Positions 56,201 to 62,831 of a stretch of 64,000 bases of DNA are shown one piece after another (positions within the stretch are counted from its first letter, which is position 1; each line of letters begins with the position of its first letter). The stretch covers positions 34,098-98,097 of the forward strand of contig CAAFZP010000129.1 in assembly GCA_900767585.1 (NCBI GenBank), in the 5' to 3' direction. Source of the DNA: Lachnospiraceae bacterium. Its GTDB lineage: Bacteria; Bacillota; Clostridia; Lachnospirales; Lachnospiraceae. The translations under genes were made by a program, and so were the position numbers. The notes beneath the pieces were generated by a model. It worked only from the letters and a program-made list of their open reading frames with translations, was not told the DNA's origin and did not search any database.

Positions 56201-58237
56201 CTTCGTCCACCGCTCCATTACATTCAGATCTTTCAGGCCATTTACGCCATACATCTCAAAGAAATCAAGGGAATTCGGAATTTCTCCTCCGTTTGATACT
56301 TCCGCAACTTCAATTCCGGACAATTCCCTGGCAAGTTTCTCCAGGCTTTCCATGTGTGCCTGGTCCGGTGCAAAATTCTGAATCGTATCACTGTTTTCAT
56401 TTACATTGAAAATCACGGATTTTCTACCATCGTTCTGGATGATTTCTTCACATTCGTTCGGAAGTTCTTCATAATACTCTGTCAAAAGCAATGTTGTGAT
56501 GCCATATTCCTTTTGAGGCTGCATGATATATTTGGCAATCAATTCGCCTTCGAGCAGCTCCATATTATCAACTATGATGATGTAATGTGGCAGGACCATG
56601 GTTTTCTCTTTATGTTCTTCCCGTTCTGCACGCTCACGCATAATCTTTGCAAGCTCAAATCCGACATCACCCATTGTCTCTTTATTGTTTGCAATAAAGC
56701 GGCAACGTTTATCCTCACTCCAGACATGCGGCAGCCATCTGGCAAATTCCCAGCGTTTTTCTTCTTCCTCTGTCTTGGAAGTGTATATAAATACAAGTTT
56801 TACATCTGTATAACAGTTGTTGACTGCAATCTGTTCGATGATGTTCGTCATGACCTGGTATGCGCCGGCTTTTCCCTCGCCGCCAACCAGACCAAACATC
56901 GTATGTTTCATCAGGTCTATCGTAACCGGTACATTGTAAAGCGTGCTGTAGTTGGCTTTCAATTCCTCCGGTTTTTTCACAAGATCATCCGGATTCATCA
57001 TGAATTTTTTCTTTGGAATCGTGATTGCGACCTGAAACGGAATATCTCCAAGTCCCAGACGGACAGTCAGGAAGTCCCCATGTGTACTGTTACGGTTCCA
57101 CAGATTCGACGTTCTGGCATTTGCCCGGATACAATCTTCTCCACACAAATACATCGCATTCAGGACTCTTTGATTGTTCTCATATTTTTTCTTCAGTGTA
57201 TCTGCCACTTCAATCAGGTACTGTCCGTAAGAATTGTAACGATTTACTTCATTTTCATCCGCTGTTTCTTTCTCATATTTGAGATTTGCCTTCGCCCAGA
57301 ATACGCCGAGCACTGCAGATCCAAGTGCTGTGATAATACCGGTTGCCATAAACAGAGATCCGGTGCTTCCCATCATTCTTGATGCCAGCATGGACATACC
57401 GGTTCCCAAAAGCATAGGAATCGCCATCGTAAACGCTGGCCCGATCACCATAAATGCAGGTTTATTCCGCTGTTTATTTAACGCTGGCGGTGCCTCAATC
57501 TCCACTTCATCCGTATAGACTTCCTCAAACAGACGCGGAGACCGTTTGTAATACCGTTTTTCCTTCCTTTTTCTCTTTTCCTCCGGCAGGATACTATTGT
57601 TGATATAGTAGGATGGAAGGCCTTTGATATTCGCATTCCACTCACCAAAGTTTTTGCTGACTGCAAGAACACTGCCCAAAAATACAATCTTTAATCCAAA
57701 TATATTGATGCAGTCTCCAAATTGCAATGTCGCCGGACCGTTAATTCTTTTGTTGTTTAAAAATGTTCCATTGCTGCTACTGTCATAAAGTGTCCAATTG
57801 TCCCCACTTTTACCGAGTGCAGCGTGATTTCTTGATACATAATTGAATAAATCATATTGAATTTGATTTGAAGGATCGGTTCCAATAAAGATTTCCTTGA
57901 TTCCGCTCAAGTCAAGCTTGTTCATGCTTTGAAATGACGTGCTTGTCTCAATCGCAACGACGGATGCAGAATTTTTATGACTATCTAAAATATTATAATA
58001 ATTTCCGTTTTTTATACTTTTACCTTCGCAGGCGTATCCGTTCTTATCGGTTACAAAATAATCCTCGTTTGCCAGGAAACTCCACTTGTTCCCGACAACT
58101 TCCAGCCATACTTCAATGTCTTTTGTGAAGTTAAATAAATGCTTATTTAAAATCAACGTATAATTGGAATCGTTGATAGATGGCAGAATATATTCTTTTA
58201 ACGCATCTTTCGACTGCACCATTAATACAAAACTCAT
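53225..58237 (-). CDS. essC: EssC-type FtsK/SpoIIIE ATPase of the type VII secretion system
   Basis: 1670 residues, the motor and channel of T7SS. The N-terminal ~190 residues hold FHA modules; the second is clear at about 115-185 (IFIGTDPSNQI...VSRNHAAL...DSSSNGTFLNNKRI). Two membrane helices follow (261-283, 292-315). A degenerate nucleotide-fold region at ~445-600 precedes ATPase D1, with Walker A GTTGSGKS (716-723) and Walker B LFIIIDE (821-827). D2 has Walker A GTVVSGKS (1157-1164) but Walker B ends in Asp-Asn (1258-1259). D3 (from ~1440) has a degenerate Walker A (AGRARTGITN). GGGGGA lies 6 bases before the ATG. Only D1 looks fully competent, as is common in this family. Confidence 0.96.
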   Translation of the reverse strand: MSFVLMVQSKDALKEYILPSINDSNYTLILNKHLFNFTKDIEVWLEVVGNKWSFLANEDYFVTDKNGYACEGKSIKNGNYYNILDSHKNSASVVAIETSTSFQSMNKLDLSGIKEIFIGTDPSNQIQYDLFNYVSRNHAALGKSGDNWTLYDSSSNGTFLNNKRINGPATLQFGDCINIFGLKIVFLGSVLAVSKNFGEWNANIKGLPSYYINNSILPEEKRKRKEKRYYKRSPRLFEEVYTDEVEIEAPPALNKQRNKPAFMVIGPAFTMAIPMLLGTGMSMLASRMMGSTGSLFMATGIITALGSAVLGVFWAKANLKYEKETADENEVNRYNSYGQYLIEVADTLKKKYENNQRVLNAMYLCGEDCIRANARTSNLWNRNSTHGDFLTVRLGLGDIPFQVAITIPKKKFMMNPDDLVKKPEELKANYSTLYNVPVTIDLMKHTMFGLVGGEGKAGAYQVMTNIIEQIAVNNCYTDVKLVFIYTSKTEEEEKRWEFARWLPHVWSEDKRCRFIANNKETMGDVGFELAKIMRERAEREEHKEKTMVLPHYIIIVDNMELLEGELIAKYIMQPQKEYGITTLLLTEYYEELPNECEEIIQNDGRKSVIFNVNENSDTIQNFAPDQAHMESLEKLARELSGIEVAEVSNGGEIPNSLDFFEMYGVNGLKDLNVMERWTKHRTYDSMRALVGKKGGNADCYLDIHEKYHGPHGLVAGTTGSGKSETLQTYMLSLAVEFSPYDVAFFVIDYKGGGMANLFSGLPHLIGQISNLSGNQVQRAMISIKSENRRRQRIFSEHSVNNINLYTRLFKNGEATEPIPHLFIIIDEFAELKREEPEFMKELISVAQVGRSLGVHLILATQKPSGTVDDNIWSNTKFRLCLRVADRQDSNDMLHKPDAAYITQAGRCYLQVGSDEVYELFQSGYSGAVYDPDENASKTSIAQMLSLTGKTAAVGSRIKKEKKEEAKRKWLESLYNAFSIALRKLEYTPAAVLDQLADMTVLTSTMYGIIKSQGNEFEDNEYNRARLVDFMNLCAKIMANGVMDIDVLCAQAEKDKIKLPELKEKTQLDAVVEYLAKTAEENHYKKVQQLWLPVLARNIYLQNIAGYDPILLEDANAMHNTGRWTLETVIGMYDDPENQAQLPLKIDFAEAGHLAVLGTVVSGKSTFLQTLIYAMITQYSPQELNVYAIDYSSHMLSAFEHAPHVGGVMYDSDEEKISKFFNLITRIMDERKDLLKGGNYAQYVKVNGIVIPAIFVVIDNLANFREKTGETYEDIINRISREGVGYGIYLIVSAAGWGMNEIPNRIGDNIKTVISLDMGDKFKMAEALRVGRIDVMPEADVKGRGLAFTEGRLLEFQTALALQASDDFERITEIGKICEEISEKWQGRRARPIPVIPEKPVLGDLMQLEDYKTAIETRKYLPIAYNMEDASIYSIDLSKDYCYAIAGRARTGITNVLKAAMIAAAQKENAEIHVIETEGTELQKFTEELASHYGNTSVEYLQTQQQIFDFFAGTVPEFKRRNQIKQKLIAGYMEPDEIYEAISDQKQIFIFLADVISFVNLAYKPLENGTTMHAYIENIMAKGSLHNFHFIGCINQDRAMEAVGMAIYTSFTGYKAGVYLGGNLDAQKIFTFENLTYSESTKSMKKGLGMTPSYENNLEGKTIVLPLVKGV

Positions 58238-58262
58238 CTCTTGTCCCCCTGCTCTGGTTGTA

Positions 58263-58727
58263 TTAGTTGATTATGGAATCTGTTCCATAAATCAGATATG
58301 CCTGCATACATGTCTGTCCGATTACAATGACATCCTTATGATACACCGGTTCGCTGTTGCCATAGTCTACATATAGTTTTCTAAAACCCCGTTTTATCAT
58401 CACGGGATTCGTTGTGCTGGTGCATTGCAGATACAGATATCCATCATAGACATAAAATTGGAAATGCTTTCTGGAAACTTCCGGATCCTGAATACAGATT
58501 TCATTTCCATCCACGCTTCTTCCAACCTGAATCTGGTAATCCGAATTAAATACATATGTCAAAGCCGGATACGTATTCGTGATTTCTATATAGATAAAAC
58601 ACTTTTGATATTCCTTTAGATTACTTGAATGACCATAATCCTGATTGGAAATGGAATCATTCAATTTGTTCTGCCGCATCAGCTTCAAGATTGCCTTCTC
58701 GATTTGCTTTCTTTTTTTTGCGTTCAT
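58263..58727 (-). CDS. FHA-domain protein
   Basis: 154 residues, cytosolic. A basic helical start (NAKKRKQIEKAILKLMRQNK) precedes an FHA core at about 65-125 with VGRSVDGNEICIQDPEVSRKHFQF, containing the phospho-Thr-binding GR...SRKH residues. FHA domains bind phosphorylated threonines on partners. It is 25 bases upstream of EssC, which itself carries FHA modules, so a role in assembling or gating the machine on kinase signals is likely. No other domain is present. Confidence 0.85.
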   Translation of the reverse strand: MNAKKRKQIEKAILKLMRQNKLNDSISNQDYGHSSNLKEYQKCFIYIEITNTYPALTYVFNSDYQIQVGRSVDGNEICIQDPEVSRKHFQFYVYDGYLYLQCTSTTNPVMIKRGFRKLYVDYGNSEPVYHKDVIVIGQTCMQAYLIYGTDSIIN

Positions 58728-58743
58728 GCTACCCCACCACTGT

Positions 58744-59292
58744 CTAAATTATTCTGACCACAAACACTTCATTGCCTAATTGCAATGCACTGCCATCTAC
58801 TACAAATTCCGGCTGCATAACCATCTGACCATTCAGATATGTGTGGTTTCTTGAGTTCAAATCCTGCACAACCAGCTGGTTTCCCTGCAGACTGAACATG
58901 CAATGGCTTCTGGAGATTCCATATGCAGAAATTTCGACCCGCTCATTATCCCCATTTGCCGGCAAGGATCCTATGATAATCCTTGTGTTGATTATAAAAT
59001 TATATCGTTCCTGGGTTCCTATATGAAGTAGACAAACCTGTACGTTATCCCGTTTTGCACCTCCGCTCCGCCTATGCGATTGAACAATCGTTTCCTCATC
59101 GCTATGTTCTGCATAGATCAGACCGGAGCCGCTTTTTCCAAGTGCGTTGTCATTTACCAACTCTCCGGTTCGTACAGATATCAATTCATTATTATTAGAA
59201 TAGTTGTCCCTCTTTTTCATCTTCAGGACAACAATCAGAGTGACTACTAATAAGACAATGCACACAGACAGTGCAATAATCGCAATTATCAT
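58744..59292 (-). CDS. Membrane-anchored FHA-domain protein
   Basis: 182 residues from the ATG at 59292 (GGGAGG just upstream); the earlier ATG at 59319 overlaps the LytTR stop and lacks a ribosome site. One N-terminal helix (1-23) anchors it, followed by a cytosolic linker with EETIV (66-70), a GarA-like potential phosphosite, and an FHA domain (84-181) with IIIGSLPANGDNERVEISAYGISRSHCMF. The sequence of anchor, phosphosite and FHA suggests self- or cross-binding controlled by a Thr kinase. It could take the place of EssB in joining EssC at the membrane, which is only a proposal. Confidence 0.88.
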   Translation of the reverse strand: MIIAIIALSVCIVLLVVTLIVVLKMKKRDNYSNNNELISVRTGELVNDNALGKSGSGLIYAEHSDEETIVQSHRRSGGAKRDNVQVCLLHIGTQERYNFIINTRIIIGSLPANGDNERVEISAYGISRSHCMFSLQGNQLVVQDLNSRNHTYLNGQMVMQPEFVVDGSALQLGNEVFVVRII

Positions 59293-59315
59293 GGTTCCTC
59301 CCTTGTCCGGAGTTC

Positions 59316-59675
59316 TCATGATTCATTGAATGTAATCTTCCGGACATCGTTATAATATCTTCTGCTGATTGGTAACTCCCGGTCCTGAAATAGCAAAGAC
59401 TCCCGTGTTACCCTCCGAATCTCGTTTTTGCGCACAATAAAACTTTGATGTATCCGGATAAATCCGTTTTCCTTTAATATACTTTCCACATCTGACATCT
59501 TCGCGTAACAGCTTATAACCCCATCTGCCAGATACAGCATCAGCTTTCTTGCATTACTTTCTACATATCGGATTTCTTCAATCGGGATACTCACTTTTTT
59601 TCTATCTGAAGTAATATTTAAATATCTTCTTTCTGAATTCTCGATAGTCCCCTCATTCAACACATCAACTGCCAT
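59316..59675 (-). CDS. Stand-alone LytTR DNA-binding regulator
   Basis: 119 residues comprising a single LytTR domain (KVSIPIEEIRYVESNARKLMLYLADGVISCYAKMSDVESILKENGFIRIHQSFIVRKNEIRRV) with a short N-terminal tail and no receiver or membrane part. It is the first gene of the secretion operon, directly behind a strong promoter with 21-bp-period repeats upstream, so autoregulation is likely. AGAGGTG lies 7 bases before the ATG. The stop overlaps the next ORF by ATGA. Confidence 0.9.
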   Translation of the reverse strand: MAVDVLNEGTIENSERRYLNITSDRKKVSIPIEEIRYVESNARKLMLYLADGVISCYAKMSDVESILKENGFIRIHQSFIVRKNEIRRVTRESLLFQDRELPISRRYYNDVRKITFNES

Positions 59676-59812
59676 AAAACGACACCTCTTTCTCTATTTT
59701 ACCATAAGAAATTTCCTTTTCTATACATATTGCATATATTACGGTATTTCCTGCTAAATTGGTTTCCCCATATGGTTTTTTCTTGCAATGATTGATCAAA
59801 AATCATCATACT

Positions 59813-59840
59813 TTTATATAATAGCACAAAATTTTGTCAA
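59813..59840 (-). promoter_or_regulatory. Main promoter of the type VII secretion operon
   Basis: On the minus strand a perfect TTGACA (59835-59840), a 16-base spacer and TATAAA (59813-59818), giving a leader of about 130 bases before the LytTR gene. Confidence 0.75.
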
Positions 59841-59856
59841 AAAAAGTCACATTGCA

Positions 59857-59888
59857 CATTTGGTATGTATTTTGGTATAAATGGTAAC
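59857..59888. promoter_or_regulatory. Candidate LytTR operator upstream of the secretion operon
   Basis: TGGTA occurs three times (59861-59865, 59873-59877, 59882-59886); the first and third lie 21 bp apart and sit in ATTTGGTAT and AAATGGTAA contexts. The block ends 17 bases upstream of the -35. Spacing of two DNA turns and the LytTR gene next door fit a LytTR tandem site. Confidence 0.55.
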
Positions 59889-59930
59889 TTTCGGCTCTTA
59901 GTTTGTAAAATAACACCCGCATAATGCTAA

Positions 59931-59957
59931 AAATGCCCACGGAATCCGCGGGCATTT
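59931..59957 (-). terminator. Intrinsic terminator of the ChW-repeat operon
   Basis: AAATGCCC and GGGCATTT arms with an inner CGG/CCG pair set and a 3-base loop; on the minus strand it is followed by TTTTTAG. It lies 23 bases after the ChW gene stop. With the promoter and operator above, this explains most of the 59676-59979 gap. Confidence 0.8.
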
Positions 59958-59979
59958 ATGCTTGCATGTTTGTTCCGGA

Positions 59980-61533
59980 TTATCGGAAATAAGTTATATT
60001 GTCAAGAGAAATCTGCGGACAGTTTCCTATGCTGTTCCGAATCAGTCCGTTTGCTTTTCCGGCTGTTATGATCTTGACTCCTCCTTTTTTGGAATTTGCT
60101 ATCGCATCATATGCACTTGTATATCTTCCATACTGATCATAATAGATTTTTCCGTTTTCATGAAATAAATTATATTCGCAAATCAGTTTTCCGTTTTTTA
60201 TCGTGTATATGCTTTCGCTTGAGGATCTAGCCCCACTACTGCCTTTCTCATATACTTTTCCGTTTTGATATACTTTATAATTACACCGGCTCCATCCGGC
60301 AAATATGTTTGTACCATCCGGATTATATGCAGCCAGAATCTGTTTGTGTCCGGCACCTCCATTTACAATCAACAGTTCTCTTCGGTTATCTCCTGCGATA
60401 TTTTTCAGGCAATATCCAATATTTGTTCCTCCCAGACCGATTTCGTATTTACAATTGTTCTCTGCATAGTTATTTTCATCAGTTTCAATGTACTGGTGCG
60501 TGATGCAGATGTTCCGGTATTCATCCAGAATCGGCATATAGGCTTCCAATTCTGCATCTGTGATTGATCCACTTGTCTTCGCCGTCAGCTTAATCTGAAT
60601 CGACTCCAGTCGTTTGGACTTTCCATAGGTTCCGGCACACTCTCCGTTTTTCACCCATTGCAGCCAGCCATACGTCTGCACATGAACCCGGTAATATACG
60701 TCGTAATGATTTGCAAGTTCCCCGGTCAGTTTTATACGGATAGCTTCCAGTCGTTTGGCTTCTCCCTGTGTTCCGGACATTTCTCCATTGCTTACCCAGT
60801 CCATCCAGCCATAACTTTGTACGTGTGTCTGGTACTTGATTCCACCGCCATATTGATTGTCATTGACTGTGATAGAAATCCCTTCCAGTCTTTTTCCTTC
60901 CCCGGTTGTTCCACTGTTTCCACCATCTTTTGCCCATGTTTTCTCCCATCCATACGTTTGTCTGTGTACGCGATAAGATACGGATGGACGTGCCTGAACA
61001 GACGACTTCGGTATGATCTGCACCTGGATTTCCTCCAGTCTTTTTGCTTCCCCGGTTGTTCCTGCCAATGCGCCGTTATACACCCAGCCCTGGTTATCGC
61101 CATACGTCTGTATATGGGCACGGTACCGGACATCATAATGGCTTGCCAACGCTCCGGTCAGCCGCATCTCAATCGCCTCCAGGCGCTTGCCCTGTCCGGT
61201 CGTTCCCGCCGGATTTCCGGCTTTGATCCAGCCTGTCCATCCATAGGTCTGCCTGTGCACACGGTATTCAAGTGTCCCGCTATATCCGGTACGGTTTCCC
61301 ATATTAATTGTCACACTCTCAACCCGTTTTCCCATTCCACGGGTTCCAAGGACTAATGTCTGGATGCCAGACTGGTTCGTAACGGTTGCCGCCTTATTTC
61401 CATATGTCTGCACATGTGCGATACCGGATAATGTGATTGTGCCTGCGGCTTTCGATGTTCCCATGTCCGGAATGCTGATCAGACAAATCAGCGTAGATAT
61501 AATTGTAAACCAGGTAAATAGTTTTCTTTTCAT
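59980..61533 (-). CDS. Secreted ChW-repeat protein
   Basis: 517 residues from the second ATG (61533), 9 bases from GGGGAG; the ATG at 61539 is only 3 bases away. A signal peptide (LFTWFTIISTLICLISI) precedes about six ChW repeats (residues ~35-325), each with a xxVHxQTYGW..W core and a GxGKRLExIxIxLTG end. ChW domains (clostridial hydrophobic, conserved Trp) are found on clostridial surface proteins and probably bind polysaccharide or protein. The last ~190 residues are an unassigned domain with Tyr/Asn-rich strands. It shares an operon with the repeat membrane protein upstream and lies beside the secretion system. Confidence 0.88.
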   Translation of the reverse strand: MKRKLFTWFTIISTLICLISIPDMGTSKAAGTITLSGIAHVQTYGNKAATVTNQSGIQTLVLGTRGMGKRVESVTINMGNRTGYSGTLEYRVHRQTYGWTGWIKAGNPAGTTGQGKRLEAIEMRLTGALASHYDVRYRAHIQTYGDNQGWVYNGALAGTTGEAKRLEEIQVQIIPKSSVQARPSVSYRVHRQTYGWEKTWAKDGGNSGTTGEGKRLEGISITVNDNQYGGGIKYQTHVQSYGWMDWVSNGEMSGTQGEAKRLEAIRIKLTGELANHYDVYYRVHVQTYGWLQWVKNGECAGTYGKSKRLESIQIKLTAKTSGSITDAELEAYMPILDEYRNICITHQYIETDENNYAENNCKYEIGLGGTNIGYCLKNIAGDNRRELLIVNGGAGHKQILAAYNPDGTNIFAGWSRCNYKVYQNGKVYEKGSSGARSSSESIYTIKNGKLICEYNLFHENGKIYYDQYGRYTSAYDAIANSKKGGVKIITAGKANGLIRNSIGNCPQISLDNITYFR

Positions 61534-61583
61534 GTTCATTTTCTCCCCTTATCTAATGCTTATTTCCTGCAATATGTAAAAAA

Positions 61584-62177
61584 TTACATCTTACTCATAG
61601 CTGAAAAAAATATGTCAGCAAACATCCACGAAATAACCACAATTAATATAATAGCAGCTATCGTGCTACATATAATTCCCGCACGAGCATACTTGTCCTG
61701 CATATTCTTCTTTCTGGCCTTCCGTCCTAATATATCGCCTAAAAGAATAAATGGAATGTCAAACAAATTAGCCCAGATAAACACTAATGACAAAATACCA
61801 AATGTAAGTGATGCAATGGCTACCCCTGATGACTCCTCCTGCTGCTGAGGATACCCATAATATCCATTCTGCGGATACCCACCATATGGATTCTGCTGAT
61901 ATGGTTGCTGGTACGGCGGCTGGCCTGGCTGACCATATGGTTGCTGGTACACCGGCTGGCCCGCCTGACCATATGGTTGCTGGTACATCGCCTGACCCGC
62001 CTGCTCATATGGTTGCTGGTACACCGGCTGACCCGCCTGCTCATATGGTTGCTGGTACATTGGCTGACCCGCCTGCTCATATGGTTGCTGGTACACCGGC
62101 TGACCCGCCTGCTCATACGATTGCTGCCCATATTGTGGTTGCGTAACGTCATACCCATCGTATTGATTGTTATCCAT
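61584..62177 (-). CDS. Membrane protein with Gln/Pro/Tyr-rich tandem repeats (DUF4190-like C-terminus)
   Basis: 197 residues. The first ~115 residues are a low-complexity cytosolic domain of VYQQPYEQAGQP-type 12-residue repeats. Two membrane helices follow (about 120-148 and 165-190, AIASLTFGILSLVFIW...GIICSTIAAIILIVV), like DUF4190 proteins. Such QPY-rich heads are common in Gram-positive membrane proteins and may phase-separate or bind partners; function is unknown. A candidate LytTR operator lies 120-155 bases upstream. It precedes the ChW gene by 50 bases. Confidence 0.82.
   Translation of the reverse strand: MDNNQYDGYDVTQPQYGQQSYEQAGQPVYQQPYEQAGQPMYQQPYEQAGQPVYQQPYEQAGQAMYQQPYGQAGQPVYQQPYGQPGQPPYQQPYQQNPYGGYPQNGYYGYPQQQEESSGVAIASLTFGILSLVFIWANLFDIPFILLGDILGRKARKKNMQDKYARAGIICSTIAAIILIVVISWMFADIFFSAMSKM
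61899..62134. repeat. 36-bp in-frame tandem repeats within the QPY protein gene
   Basis: ATATGGTTGCTGGTAC recurs at 61899, 61935, 61971, 62007, 62043 and 62079, and a diverged copy starts at 62115. The exact 36-bp period encodes 12 residues, so copy number can change without a frameshift. Confidence 0.92.
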
Positions 62178-62259
62178 CTCTTCACCTCATTATCTTTTCG
62201 CAATTTTAATTTAACAATCTTAATTCGACACAAATTTTCAATACTCTGTACATCGATTC

Positions 62260-62265
62260 ATCTTA
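62260..62265 (-). promoter_or_regulatory. Candidate -10 box of the QPY/ChW operon
   Basis: TAAGAT on the minus strand, about 85 bases before the start codon. The -35 position is A-rich and non-consensus, which fits dependence on an activator at 62299-62332. Confidence 0.4.
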
Positions 62266-62298
62266 CCACAAATCGAAACCTTTTTTCGTGCGCATGCA

Positions 62299-62332
62299 AA
62301 ATTGGTACTTTATCCGTCGAAATTGGTATTTT
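62299..62332. promoter_or_regulatory. Candidate LytTR operator: AAATTGGTA direct repeats, 21-bp period
   Basis: AAATTGGTACTTT (62299-62311) and AAATTGGTATTTT (62320-62332) match in 12 of 13 bases and are exactly 21 bp apart. They lie 34 bases upstream of the -10 box, much like the similar block in front of the secretion operon. LytTR regulators bind such tandem sites. Confidence 0.65.
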
Positions 62333-62601
62333 TACGCTTCCTTTTTTTGTTGTTTATACACCTGATTGATTCCTGTGGAAGCGAATCCGGACATAATCCC
62401 AACCGAAATCGCCGTAATGATATCTTCCGCCGGAAAATCATGCATCAGATACATTGCAGGGATTGCAATGATTCCACCCACAATACCAACAATTACAGGA
62501 ATCGCTTTATCATTGACTTTCCGGCTCGCCTTACAGCCAATCCCAACCAGATAACAAATGATCACGATTGGCAACACTGTTACATAACTTGAAATATCCA
62601 T
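62332..62601 (-). CDS. Small holin-like membrane protein (phage holin family)
   Basis: 89 residues from the ATG at 62601 (GGAG 5 bases upstream). Three hydrophobic segments (about 6-24, 35-53, 62-78) and a Lys/Gln-rich tail (NQVYKQQKKEA) match the layout of Hol44-type clostridial phage holins (KASRKVNDKAIPVIVGIVGGIIAIPAMYLM). No endolysin, integrase or other phage gene is nearby, so it is an orphan. It may be a relic or may help proteins pass the wall next to the secretion locus. Its stop directly follows the second operator repeat. Confidence 0.7.
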   Translation of the reverse strand: MDISSYVTVLPIVIICYLVGIGCKASRKVNDKAIPVIVGIVGGIIAIPAMYLMHDFPAEDIITAISVGIMSGFASTGINQVYKQQKKEA

Positions 62602-62711
62602 CATTTCTCCACACACTTTCTCTTATACTATATCTATGTTACAACAACTGACATTGACAGCAAAACAACCTGGAAATGATATATTTTCTTACATAACCGC
62701 GGAAAATATAT

Positions 62712-62740
62712 TTGACGCTTATTTCGGACAACTATATAAT
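62712..62740 (+). promoter_or_regulatory. Promoter of the CobW-family gene
   Basis: TTGACG (62712-62717), a 17-base spacer and consensus TATAAT (62735-62740) on the plus strand, with a leader of about 85 bases. Confidence 0.75.
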
Positions 62741-62770
62741 GAACTTGATTTTATACAAAGACTTATACCA

Positions 62771-62792
62771 TAAACATGCATAATTATGTTTA
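62771..62792. promoter_or_regulatory. 22-bp inverted repeat in the CobW gene leader
   Basis: TAAACAT and ATGTTTA are perfect 7-base arms around an 8-base AT-rich centre, 40 bases before the start codon. It could be an operator for a metal-sensing repressor, given the gene function, or an mRNA hairpin. Confidence 0.4.
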
Positions 62793-62831
62793 CTCGGGAT
62801 TATTGCTTATGCAAAAAGGAGATTAGAAACT

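Noticed and set aside
56354..57382. 342-residue plus-strand ORF opposite EssC
   Set aside because: Antisense to conserved EssC sequence, with unusual residue composition; a shadow ORF.
61899..62134. Regular 36-bp repeats as a CRISPR array
   Set aside because: The units are directly adjacent, lie in frame inside a protein gene and have no unique spacers; no cas genes are present.
62332..62601. Prophage
   Set aside because: Only a single holin-like gene is present; no integrase, capsid, tail or lysin genes lie near it.
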